DNA of 64,000 nt. It comes from Bacteroidota bacterium (GTDB lineage: Bacteria > Bacteroidota > Bacteroidia > Bacteroidales > Lentimicrobiaceae). A program made the position numbers and the translations under genes. Positions 1-7,449 of the stretch are shown one piece after another. The notes beneath the pieces are model-generated. The model did no database searches and was not told where the DNA came from. It saw nothing but the letters and a program-made list of their open reading frames with translations. Numbering within the stretch: position 1 is the first letter of the stretch; each line of letters opens with the position of its first letter. The stretch covers positions 62,001 to 126,000 of the forward strand of contig WSXX01000012.1 of assembly GCA_009773515.1 (NCBI GenBank), read 5' to 3'.

Positions 1-246
1 CAGAATGTATGCAACTTCAGATGTTGAAGCCATAAAATCAACCGGAATGTTTACGCCAAGTTTGCTCCACACGGCATAAAAGGCATAAACCCAGCCTGGC
101 CGGTTCTCTGAAAATACTACAACATGATCGCCTGCATTTATGCTGAACTTTTCCGCAAAGGCATTGATTTTATTGTGAAATAGTGCGTAGGAGATTTTCT
201 CTTCTCCAAAGGAAATGGCAGTTTTTTCGCCATTAAATTTTAGCAT
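1..246 (-). CDS. AMP-dependent acyl-CoA synthetase/ligase, N-terminal part (cut by window edge)
   Basis: The first 82 codons of a minus-strand gene whose remainder lies before the window. The ATG is at 246-244 and the frame is open to base 1. The peptide begins MLKFNGEKTAISFGEEKISY and continues with a segment containing AGDHVVVFSENRPGW and VWSKLGVNIPVDFMAS, which matches the N-terminal subdomain of ANL-superfamily enzymes (long-chain fatty-acid CoA ligases), where a GDHV/SENRPEW segment precedes the substrate-binding region. Such enzymes activate carboxylic acids as acyl-adenylates and transfer them to CoA. The P-loop-like motif and the adenylation core are outside the window, so substrate class cannot be told. 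The next gene inward is also on the minus strand but is separated by about 260 bp, so no operon is implied. Confidence 0.8.
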   Translation of the reverse strand, partial: MLKFNGEKTAISFGEEKISYALFHNKINAFAEKFSINAGDHVVVFSENRPGWVYAFYAVWSKLGVNIPVDFMASTSEVAYIL

Positions 247-506
247 GTTGTACAATTCTGATCGCTTTAGTGTGTGACAATATTTGTGAAATTGTTATTT
301 AGCAGTTTGTTTTTCACTTTACTGCTTCAACATATTCATCTTTTGGTCGTTAAAAGGATGATTCATGTCAGAAAATCCCTTTTGCAAAGATAATAAATTT
401 ATAGCCGGATTTATAAAACAGAACAAATAACTTGCAATCAATGAGTGTGTTATATAATTCATCCATATATTAATATGAATATTTTTACAAAACGCCTGAT
501 TGTCAA

Positions 507-1340
507 TTATAACAATTCTTCAATTTCGGTTTTCAGCGCTTTTAACTGGCGGGGAGGAAGATTAAGCAGATCAAGCGCTTTGGGATTGACAGACAGGTCG
601 GAGCACAAAATAAAGTTGTTGTCGATGAGAATTTGTTTGTGCTTTTTATTCAATCCGGAAATGGCCGTTACCGGAAATAGCCGGGTGGTTTCTACAAGTT
701 CCTTAAGACTTCCCCGGCGGGGATAATCCCAGCCAATCAGGTGCAATCCAGCACATTTCCCGTAAGCAGCAGCATCATCCGAAAACCGGGTATTTGTAAC
801 CACCCATCCCTGGTAGTTCATGCTCCGGTTTTCAGGTAAACGTTCCCATGCTGCTTTTACATCAAGAAACCTTGATTGTATGTAAAGTGGTACCTGCACA
901 CTGCATATTTTGCCGGGCAGGTTGTGATATTTGCATTCAATAAGGATTTTATGATCGTTTTTCCAGGCAATCACATCCACTTCATGGGTAACACATTTAC
1001 CCTGAACAATTTGCCCGACGAGGGTTTCATATCCAAGTCGATTCATAAGTGCACCAATAAACTTCTCAAAAGGATAACCGGTTGGACCCAACTCCATAAT
1101 GGCAAGTTTGAGGCTATATCGCGAAGCTGTTGACCTTACCTGATTCCTTAGAAGTTTAAATGCTTTGCGGTAAATGCTTCTGGTGGGAATGCCTTCGAAA
1201 AGATACTTCCTTATTTCAATGATGATGGAATGAATAATTTCGTCGGAAGCGCCTGAATTTCTGAGTGAATTATAAAGTTTCTCTTCGGAAAACTCCTGCT
1301 TTTCACCAGATGATTTTCTGACGGATATATTATTAGCCAT
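507..1340 (-). CDS. ATP-cone domain fused to Mrr-like PD-(D/E)xK nuclease
   Basis: A 277-residue protein if the start is the ATG at 1340 (MANNISVRKSSGEK); an upstream in-frame start at 1391 would add 17 residues lacking conservation features. Residues about 4-90 look like an ATP-cone, the nucleotide-sensing fold of ribonucleotide reductases and NrdR. Residues about 90-210 look like a restriction-endonuclease-type fold: E120-V-D122 followed by E135-C-K137 (in ILIECKYH) gives the D/E-x-K catalytic pattern of Mrr/type IV enzymes. The C-terminus (about 215-277) is a small helical region with an LNLPPRQLKAL segment, reminiscent of helix-hairpin-helix DNA-binding tails. Inference: a nucleotide-responsive DNA nuclease, perhaps in repair or defence. 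It stands alone, with no methylase or helicase next to it. Confidence 0.75.
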   Translation of the reverse strand: MANNISVRKSSGEKQEFSEEKLYNSLRNSGASDEIIHSIIIEIRKYLFEGIPTRSIYRKAFKLLRNQVRSTASRYSLKLAIMELGPTGYPFEKFIGALMNRLGYETLVGQIVQGKCVTHEVDVIAWKNDHKILIECKYHNLPGKICSVQVPLYIQSRFLDVKAAWERLPENRSMNYQGWVVTNTRFSDDAAAYGKCAGLHLIGWDYPRRGSLKELVETTRLFPVTAISGLNKKHKQILIDNNFILCSDLSVNPKALDLLNLPPRQLKALKTEIEELL

Positions 1341-1422
1341 TGCGATTCTCTTTATTGGCGATAAATATATGCAAGAAGTGTGAACCGGCAAGCAGGTATT
1401 TTCTGAGAATGAGTTTTTATAT

Positions 1423-1649
1423 CACTATTCTCCGGTGAAAATCGAAAATTTCCTTGCCACCAAATCTCCAAAACTCCAAATTACACAAAATGAATGAATT
1501 AAATTGATGAATTTTGGTGTCCCGATAGCTATCGGGATCGTGTTTTAGTAGCAAATTTTATAAAGTAAGGTATTGTTCTGCAACTTTTGTCAAAGAGAGT
1601 CAATATTAATCAGTTGTAATAAATTCGAAACTTTCCCCGGACAACAATG
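1423..1649. mobile_element. MITE copy 1 (227 bp, imperfect terminal inverted repeats)
   Basis: The ends are CACTATTCTCCGGTGAAAAT at 1423 and, on the other strand, CATTGTTGTCCGGGGAAAGT reading inward from 1649, an imperfect terminal inverted repeat of about 20 bp. A nearly full-length copy in opposite orientation lies at 40414-40641, matching blocks including a CAAAGAGAGTCAATAT segment, the CCCGATAGCTATCGGGAT palindrome and both ends. A 9-bp TTTTTATAT flanks this copy on both sides (1414-1422 and 1650-1658), which fits a target-site duplication, although a TIR-like CATTGTCCGG follows the right flank too. No transposase is encoded, so mobilisation would need an IS elsewhere in the genome. Confidence 0.7.
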
Positions 1650-1696
1650 TTTTTATATCATTGTCCGGTTGAAATAAAAGCAGTTTTTATTGTTAT

Positions 1697-1753
1697 GGTA
1701 AAAATAAAGCCGCTGAATAAAGAAAACACCTGAGTTTTCTCCGATTCAGCGGC
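1697..1753 (-). terminator. Rho-independent terminator candidate downstream of the OsmC gene
   Basis: The arms GCCGCTGAAT (1709-1718) and ATTCAGCGGC (1744-1753) pair perfectly, with an inner AGAAAAC/GTTTTCT stem. Read on the minus strand, the hairpin is followed by a T-rich TTTATTTTT stretch. It lies about 100 bases past the stop of the minus-strand OsmC gene. Confidence 0.6.
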
Positions 1754-1850
1754 ATTGAATGGCTTTTTAAAAGCCAATTAAACTTTTCATCAGTTCAACA
1801 AAGGATAATTCTCCAATGTTTGTAACTGGTTTTAGGACGTGAAAATCTGC

Positions 1851-2267
1851 TTATTCGTTCAAACTCCATTCAGAAGTTATGGTTGTGTTGAGCAGCTTTG
1901 AAATCGGACAATTTTCTTCGGCTGATTTAACCAATTCGGCGAATTTTTCTTTGCTTACATCATTTACATTTGCCTTTAAGATCAGATGTGAGCCGATAAC
2001 GGCGCCGTTTTCAAACTTGATTTCGCATTTGGTTTCCAGCTTATCTGCCACAAAACCAGCTTCATTCAGATTGAAAGATAATTTCATTGTAAAACAGCCT
2101 GCATGGGCGGCAGCTACAAGCTCCTCAGGATTTGTTCCGGTTACACCTTCTTCAAACCGCATTTTAAAAGTGTAAGGAGTGTTTTCCAATACTCCGCTTT
2201 GTGTTGTGAGATTTCCTTTTCCTTCTTTACCTGATCCTTGCCAAACGGCTGTTGCATTTCTTTTCAT
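1851..2267 (-). CDS. OsmC/Ohr-family peroxiredoxin
   Basis: A 138-residue protein starting MKRNATAVWQGSGKEGKG, the classic OsmC opening; the upstream in-frame ATG at 2300 would add 11 unrelated residues. The two reactive cysteines of the family are present: C58 in AAHAGCFTMKL (peroxidatic) and C120 in EENCPISKLL (resolving). The length equals that of OsmC proteins. Known role of the family: thiol-dependent reduction of organic hydroperoxides in the cytosol using dihydrolipoamide-type donors. The gene is monocistronic, with a probable terminator downstream at 1697-1753. The exact subtype is OsmC rather than Ohr, judging by the start and the ENCPISKLL motif. Confidence 0.93.
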   Translation of the reverse strand: MKRNATAVWQGSGKEGKGNLTTQSGVLENTPYTFKMRFEEGVTGTNPEELVAAAHAGCFTMKLSFNLNEAGFVADKLETKCEIKFENGAVIGSHLILKANVNDVSKEKFAELVKSAEENCPISKLLNTTITSEWSLNE

Positions 2268-2573
2268 ACTGTAATTTTTAGAGTTTAAGACATTTAACAA
2301 AGATCAGGAAAAAATGATCAATGGGTTTGAAAATATTCACATTTAGTCAGAGAATATTGCTTTATCTGGAATTCTGACCTCTCTCGTTATCGCTTCGCGC
2401 TCCCGAGACAAGCGACCTCTGACTTCTGATTTCTGACCTCTCTCGTTATCGCTTCGCGCTCCCGGGACAAGCGACCTCTGACTTTCCTAGATTCCTCTAT
2501 AATCTTGCGGATTTAAGCAGGGATTAAATTGTCTGCGATTATCCCATTCAAAATCCGTTTACTTTTGCTGATT
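2268..2573. other. Intergenic region with a 59-bp direct repeat
   Basis: This gap separates the divergent OsmC and DUF2293 genes. It contains the two-copy repeat at 2372-2484 and, just before the downstream gene, a TACTTTTG (2560-2567) that could be a Bacteroidota -7 element. That would place transcription very close to the ATG at 2574. Confidence 0.4.
2372..2484. repeat. Two tandem copies of a ~54-bp sequence, period 59
   Basis: Copies at 2372-2425 and 2431-2484 share a block beginning TTCTGACCTCTCTCGTTATC and ending GCGACCTCTGACTT, with a single A/G difference (CCCGAGACA versus CCCGGGACA). The linking text TCTGATTTCTGACCTC resembles the CTTCTGACTTCTGA strings at about 38574-38588, suggesting a dispersed, simple intergenic repeat family. 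Confidence 0.8.
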
Positions 2574-3281
2574 ATGACAAAAGGTGTGGACTTTGAAAAA
2601 CGTACGGTAAAACCCGGAAACAATGGCACGTTTTCCGGTGAGAATGGTGAAACCCTGATTCCTCCTGCCGGTTGGGCATTTTTGCCTGCCGGTGATGCTG
2701 GCATTACCCGCAGAGTTACTTCGTCAGGACCTTACTGGCGCGTTGAAATCAAAAAAGGCCGTCGGATTATTTCTTTGGGAATTTGGGCTTCCGCTGATTT
2801 GATTGTTCAAGCGAAGGAAGATGTTCATGCTATACGTTTAACTGAAGGATACAAGAAAAAACTGGCATCTGGCATCAAAAGCAGAGAGAAAAAGCAGGAA
2901 TTGTATGGCAATGAGTTTTGCGAAGCAGTTGAAAATTTTCTCAGTTTCCACAGTCAGCATAAGGAGCTTGAGAGATTTCTGGCTAAAGCGATTGTTGCCT
3001 TTGCGGTGCCTGTTGGAAGCGGCACAGTGGCACGTACCAAAATGATTCCCATAGAAAAAAGGGCTGAACTCGCTGTTATTGCCTGGATGCGTCATCAAAC
3101 TACTGCTTATGACAATCTGAAAATTGCCAGAATAAAAGGAGAGCGCCGTGCCGTAAGACGAACGTTGGCTCAGCAGTCGGTTGCTTTGCTTATAAAATAT
3201 CGCGAAGGAAAGTTTGTTTCTTCTGATTGTCCCTTGCAGATGGCTGTTAGAAGGCTTCGGGCTGAGAATATTAATTTCTAA
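2574..3281 (+). CDS. DUF2293 domain protein
   Basis: A 235-residue protein from the ATG at 2574 (MTKGVDFEKRTVKPG); the longer frame from 2529 adds a hydrophobic stretch overlapping promoter-like DNA and is less likely. The N-terminal half has a short SGPYWRVEIKKGRRIISLGIWAS segment, followed by a basic, helical middle. The C-terminal 90 residues (VPVGSGTVARTKMIPIEKRAELAVIAWMRH ... ERRAVRRTLAQQS ... YREG) match my memory of DUF2293, which is arginine-rich and carries the RVG.T.RT...P...RA..AV.A..RH..T.Y pattern. Its function is unknown in the family. The basic character suggests nucleic-acid binding, which is inference. Confidence 0.85.
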   Translation: MTKGVDFEKRTVKPGNNGTFSGENGETLIPPAGWAFLPAGDAGITRRVTSSGPYWRVEIKKGRRIISLGIWASADLIVQAKEDVHAIRLTEGYKKKLASGIKSREKKQELYGNEFCEAVENFLSFHSQHKELERFLAKAIVAFAVPVGSGTVARTKMIPIEKRAELAVIAWMRHQTTAYDNLKIARIKGERRAVRRTLAQQSVALLIKYREGKFVSSDCPLQMAVRRLRAENINF

Positions 3282-3474
3282 ATGCAAAAAGTAATTCCTG
3301 CCCTTGCGGATCATCAATTCCTGTGTCGCTTTGCTGCGATGCAATCATCAGCGGAAAGCGGAAATAGATATTCCGGGCATTCTTCCAGCCTAACCCTCAA
3401 GCGGGTTGGTAGTTTCAAAATATACGCTGCCCTTGCGGTTGATATTGGCAATGCTGAACTGGCAGAATTTTTCT

Positions 3475-3528
3475 TATATTTGCACGTAATTAGTGACAAA
3501 AGTGTGATTATTATCACATATTTGTCAC
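3475..3528 (+). promoter_or_regulatory. Promoter -7 element and operator-like palindrome before the AAA/DUF4143 gene
   Basis: TATATTTG at 3475-3482 fits the Bacteroidota -7 consensus TAnnTTTG. Directly downstream, GTGACAAAAGTGTGAT (3493-3508) and ATCACATATTTGTCAC (3513-3528) form an inverted repeat with 14 of 16 positions paired and a 4-bp centre. It ends 15 bp before the ATG at 3544. Its position between promoter and start suits a repressor operator or a 5'-UTR hairpin. Confidence 0.6.
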
Positions 3529-3543
3529 ATAATGTGTGAAAAC

Positions 3544-4854
3544 ATGAAAATATCGAGGGAAATACTTAGCGATTTAAAGGCTTGGAAAACCAACGAGCGC
3601 AGGAAGCCTCTTCTTTTGCAGGGCGCCAGGCAAGTGGGTAAAACCTGGATATTAAAACATCTCGGAGAAAAGTTCTTTGAAAACACCGCATACTTCAACT
3701 TTGACTTACAAACTGAGTTAAAGGACTTCTTCGAAAAAACCAAAGAACCTGCCAGGATAATAGAATTTCTTTCGATAATTAATGGAAGACCTATCATGCC
3801 TGGAAAAACGCTGATTATATTTGATGAAATACAGGAATGTAATGCTGCGCTTAATTCACTTAAGTATTTCAATGAAGATCATCCTGAATATATTATTGCT
3901 GGCGCAGGATCGCTTTTAGGAGTTGCTTTAAGCCGTGGAGCCTCTTTCCCAGTCGGAAATGTTGATTTTCTTCACATGTACCCTCTAACATTCAAGGAAT
4001 TCCTGTCAGAAGCTGACCCTGCTATGCATGATTATCTAAACAGCTTGCAGAAGATTGAGCCTATTCCTGAGATTTTCTTCAGTAAATTAACCGATAAACT
4101 CAAATTGTATTTTATCTCAGGAGGAATGCCAGAGGCGGTTACTGCATTGTTGGAAAATCATGACACTCAACTTTGCCAGCGTGTACTTCAGAATATACTA
4201 AATGCATATACACTTGATTTTTCAAAATATATTGACAAAAAGGATGTAGCAAGAGTTAGTTATATCTGGTCATCGTTACCGTCGCAATTATCAAGGGAAA
4301 ATAAGAAATTTCTTTATCAGGCGGTTAAACCTGGAGCAAGAGCAAGGGAATATGAGGATGCACTTACCTGGTTGGTAAATGCAGGTCTAGCCTATAAAAT
4401 TCAACGGGTCACAAAACCGGGATTGCCTTTAAAAGCCTATGAAGATCTGACAGCATTTAAGATTTATTTATCCGATACAGCTATCCTGCGACGGCTATCT
4501 CAGCTTGATCCGGTCGCTATATCAGAGGGCAACAGGCTTTTTACAGAATTTAAAGGGGCGCTGACTGAAAATTTCGTAATTAATTCTATTCTTTCTCAGT
4601 TTAAATCAATGCCTCATTACTGGAAGTCAGCAAATGAATCTGAAGTAGATTTCATTATTCAGTACAAAAATAGTATTATCCCTATTGAAGTAAAATCAGA
4701 TCAAAATATCAGAAGCAAGTCATTGTCGGTTTACCGTGAAAAATACAATCCCGAAATCAGTTTTCGGTTTTCTTTAAGGAATCTAAAGAAGGAAGAAGGA
4801 TTGATTAATCTGCCGTTGTTTATGGCTGATTATCTTGAATCATTTTTAGGTTGA
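3544..4854 (+). CDS. AAA_14/DUF4143 family ATPase
   Basis: A 436-residue protein from the ATG at 3544 (MKISREILSDLKAW); the upstream ATG at 3532 adds only four residues. The Walker A motif GARQVGKT is at residues 27-34, the Walker B-like LIIFDEIQECN around 90-100 and IIAGAGSLLGVAL near 118-130 as sensor. The C-terminal DUF4143 region contains ESEVDFIIQYKNSIIPIEVKSD near residues 375-395, a nuclease-like E-x-D/E-x-K arrangement. The family is very common in Bacteroidota and archaea as mobile-looking solitary genes. Proposed roles in the literature range from defence to toxin-antitoxin-like functions, without settled biochemistry. The palindrome right upstream suggests tight control. Confidence 0.92.
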   Translation: MKISREILSDLKAWKTNERRKPLLLQGARQVGKTWILKHLGEKFFENTAYFNFDLQTELKDFFEKTKEPARIIEFLSIINGRPIMPGKTLIIFDEIQECNAALNSLKYFNEDHPEYIIAGAGSLLGVALSRGASFPVGNVDFLHMYPLTFKEFLSEADPAMHDYLNSLQKIEPIPEIFFSKLTDKLKLYFISGGMPEAVTALLENHDTQLCQRVLQNILNAYTLDFSKYIDKKDVARVSYIWSSLPSQLSRENKKFLYQAVKPGARAREYEDALTWLVNAGLAYKIQRVTKPGLPLKAYEDLTAFKIYLSDTAILRRLSQLDPVAISEGNRLFTEFKGALTENFVINSILSQFKSMPHYWKSANESEVDFIIQYKNSIIPIEVKSDQNIRSKSLSVYREKYNPEISFRFSLRNLKKEEGLINLPLFMADYLESFLG

Positions 4855-4885
4855 TTTAAGACCTTAATAATTTGTTGTCAGATGT

Positions 4886-5031
4886 CACGACTCTCTAACA
4901 AACATAGCCCCACTTTTATCAAACTCAACTATCACACCATCTGCTGAACCTTCCAGCAGTTCACTCACCAATATTGGTTCGAGGTTAAGCTTACATACTG
5001 ATGGAAGGATTTTCCCAGAACAATAAAGACT
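4886..5031 (-). pseudogene. Possible C-terminal gene remnant
   Basis: On the minus strand a 48-codon open stretch ends in TGA at 4888-4886 and reads as a plausible protein C-terminus, including LNLEPILVSELLEGSADGV and then IVEFDKSGAMFVRES. It has no start codon and is bounded upstream by a stop (5034-5032). The acidic/hydrophobic alternation is more protein-like than a random frame, so it may be the decayed tail of a lost gene. I do not recognise the family. Confidence 0.3.
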
Positions 5032-5091
5032 TTAATACACTCCTTCTCCTCCCTTTTTGTTAATTTTGATGCCTGAACCTAATCCCTGAAA

Positions 5092-7236
5092 ATGAAACTC
5101 TGCATAGCCGAAAAGCCCAGCGTTGCTAAAGAAATTGCACGAATACTGCAGGCCGGCACGCGCAAAGATGGTTATTTTGAGGGCAATGGTTATCAGATTA
5201 CCTGGACATTCGGCCATCTCTGTACACTTAAAAATCCCGATGATTATACTCAGGATTGGAAACAATGGTCGTTGTATTCGCTGCCTATGATCCCGCCAAG
5301 GTTTGGTATAAAACTTATCGACAACGAAGGTGTAAAAAAGCAGTTTGAAACCATAAAATCACTGGTAGCCACTTGCGATGAAGTAATAAACTGTGGTGAT
5401 GCCGGAATTGAAGGAGAACTGATTCAGCGGTGGGTGCTGACCATGGCCGGCTGTCAGAAACCCATTATGCGCTTGTGGATATCATCCATGACCGATGAAG
5501 CCATAAAAGAAGGCTTTGAAAAGCTGAAGGATGGAAAAGATTTCGATAAGCTATATGCTGCCGGAAATGCCCGGGCAATTGGTGATTGGCTGTTGGGAAT
5601 GAATGCCAGCCGCCTCTACACCCTGAAATATGCCAACGGCAAAGGCGTTCTTTCTGTCGGCAGAGTGCAAACCCCAACGTTGGCGCTGATTGTCAGGCGG
5701 TTTGAGGAAATCAGCAGTTTCATTCCAAAGCAATATTGGGAAATTAAAACCACTTACCGTGAAGTAATTTTCAATGCAACAAGCGGGCGTTTCGACACGG
5801 TGGAGGATGCTGCACGGATTATTGAAGAGATTAAGGATAACCTTTTCGAAATTATTTCGTTTGAGCAGAAAAAAGGGAACGAATCACCACCAAAGCTGTT
5901 CGACCTTACCTCATTGCAGGTGGAATGCAACAAAAAATTCAGTTTTTCTGCAGATGAAACTTTGAAGTACATTCAAAGCCTTTATGAAAAAAAGATGGTG
6001 ACCTATCCTCGCGTAGATACCACTTTTTTGCCCAATGATATATATCCGAAAATCGCGGGAATCCTTAGTGCGATGGAGCCTTACGCAAATTTTACTGCAC
6101 CGCTGCTCGGGAAAGCCATCAGAAAAACAAAGAAAGTTTTCGACGATACAAAAATTACAGATCACCACGCAATCATCCCTACAGGTGAGAAACCCTATGG
6201 GTTACAACTTGAAGAAAAACGGGTTTACGATCTCATTGCCCGCCGGTTTATTGGTGCTTTTTATCCCGATTGTATTGTCTCGAACACCACAGTTAAAGGA
6301 ATGGTTAGTACTTATGAGTTTAAGGCTACCGGAAAAGTGATTCTTGAAGATGGCTGGCGGGTGCTTTATCCGAAAAAGGAAAACGATAAAGAGGAAAATG
6401 CGGAAGCGGATCAGGAACAGGTTATGCCCATTTTTGTGAAAGGTGAAAAAGGCGATCACATTCCCGAACTTCTCGACAAACTCACTCAACCTCCGAAACT
6501 GCTTACGGAAGCTACTTTGTTAAGGGCAATGGAAACTGCCGGCAAACAAATGGAAGATGAGGAATTACGTGAGTTGATGAAGGAAAATGGCATTGGCCGG
6601 CCTTCAACGCGCGCCAATATCATTGAAACACTTTTTAAACGGAAGTATGTGGTGCGCGAAAAGAAGAATCTTGTGCCTACCCAAACAGGGATTCAACTGA
6701 TAAATACCATTCAGCAGGAGCTGCTCAAATCGGCTGAACTCACCGGTATCTGGGAGCGCAAATTAAGGCAGATTGAAAAAGGGGAGTACGATCCCAAGAT
6801 CTTCCTCGATGAAATGAAAGCGATGGTTTCTTCGCTGGTTGCGGAAGTTAAATCAGAGCAAAACCACACGATTGATATTGCACAGGTTGAGGAGCAAAAA
6901 CCTGAAAAAGCTGATAAATCTCCTAAAGATCAAAAAAAGACAACAAATGAACCGGTTGCGAAAGTAAATGTTGATATCACTTCACTTACTTGTCCTAAGT
7001 GTGGCTCCGGTAAAATTCTGAAAGGCAATTCCGCATACGGTTGCAGCGCTTATAAGTCAGGATGTGCATTTCGGGTAATGTTCGAGCAGTTTGGAAAACA
7101 GCTCACGAACGAACAGGCATTCACCCTGATTGATAAGGGGAAATCCACAAAAATCAAAGGACTGGTAATCAATGGTCAAACGGTGGATGCGGTTTTGGTT
7201 TTTGATGGAGAATTTAATGTAATCCCTGATAATTAG
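5092..7236 (+). CDS. topB: DNA topoisomerase III (type IA)
   Basis: A 714-residue type IA topoisomerase. The TOPRIM domain opens with MKLCIAEKPSVAKEIA (E7) and contains the acidic motif CGDAGIEGELIQRW (D103, E109). The catalytic tyrosine is Y305 in KMVTYPRVDT, preceded by the SLYEKKMVTYPR helix, and the GRPSTRANIIETLFKRKYV signature lies near residue 503. A charged, Lys/Glu-rich linker around 595-620 precedes a C-terminal zinc-binding-like module, CPKC followed by CSAYKSGC, and a final topo C repeat-like segment (QFGKQLTNEQAFTLIDKGKS). Known function: single-strand cleavage and passage, decatenating and resolving recombination intermediates. In Bacteroidota such genes occur both in the core genome and in conjugative elements. 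No transfer genes are nearby here, so a chromosomal copy is likely. Confidence 0.97.
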   Translation: MKLCIAEKPSVAKEIARILQAGTRKDGYFEGNGYQITWTFGHLCTLKNPDDYTQDWKQWSLYSLPMIPPRFGIKLIDNEGVKKQFETIKSLVATCDEVINCGDAGIEGELIQRWVLTMAGCQKPIMRLWISSMTDEAIKEGFEKLKDGKDFDKLYAAGNARAIGDWLLGMNASRLYTLKYANGKGVLSVGRVQTPTLALIVRRFEEISSFIPKQYWEIKTTYREVIFNATSGRFDTVEDAARIIEEIKDNLFEIISFEQKKGNESPPKLFDLTSLQVECNKKFSFSADETLKYIQSLYEKKMVTYPRVDTTFLPNDIYPKIAGILSAMEPYANFTAPLLGKAIRKTKKVFDDTKITDHHAIIPTGEKPYGLQLEEKRVYDLIARRFIGAFYPDCIVSNTTVKGMVSTYEFKATGKVILEDGWRVLYPKKENDKEENAEADQEQVMPIFVKGEKGDHIPELLDKLTQPPKLLTEATLLRAMETAGKQMEDEELRELMKENGIGRPSTRANIIETLFKRKYVVREKKNLVPTQTGIQLINTIQQELLKSAELTGIWERKLRQIEKGEYDPKIFLDEMKAMVSSLVAEVKSEQNHTIDIAQVEEQKPEKADKSPKDQKKTTNEPVAKVNVDITSLTCPKCGSGKILKGNSAYGCSAYKSGCAFRVMFEQFGKQLTNEQAFTLIDKGKSTKIKGLVINGQTVDAVLVFDGEFNVIPDN

Positions 7237-7307
7237 GTTGAGGTTAAGGTTGAGGTTAAGGTTGAGGTTAAGGTTGAGGTTAAGGCTGAGGTTAAGGTTG
7301 AGGTTAA
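7236..7307. repeat. Six tandem copies of a 12-bp repeat
   Basis: The unit GGTTGAGGTTAA is repeated six times without gaps; one unit has C for T (GGCTGAGGTTAA at 7284). The array starts inside the final codon of topB. It is a simple-sequence minisatellite that could vary in copy number by slippage, and it is too short and unspaced to be CRISPR. Confidence 0.95.
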
Positions 7308-7449
7308 TAACATTCTATTCCGGCAAGCAACTGCAAAATTTCTAATTGGAGAGTGATTCAGATAATAAAAAAATATAGATATCAATACTTAATTTTATGT
7401 GGAATGTCTTAAATTTGAAAGCTGAAATTGATCAGAAAACGCTGTTATT

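Larger units (their letters stand above)
1341..1850. other. Intergenic region with a MITE copy and a terminator hairpin
   Basis: This 510-bp gap holds a 227-bp miniature inverted-repeat element (1423-1649), a second TIR-like sequence directly after it (CATTGTCCGGTTGAAA at about 1659-1674) and a long hairpin at 1709-1753 that probably terminates the OsmC gene. No further coding signal is visible. Confidence 0.6.

Noticed and set aside
2838-3344. 168-codon minus-strand frame over the DUF2293 gene
   Set aside because: Fully antisense to a gene with a recognised domain; shadow of codon bias.
3282-3539. 85-codon plus-strand open frame between the DUF2293 and AAA genes
   Set aside because: Starts at the base after the DUF2293 stop, covers the promoter and palindrome, and has no protein signature.
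7236-7307. Possible CRISPR array
   Set aside because: The 12-bp units are contiguous with no spacers, so it is a minisatellite.
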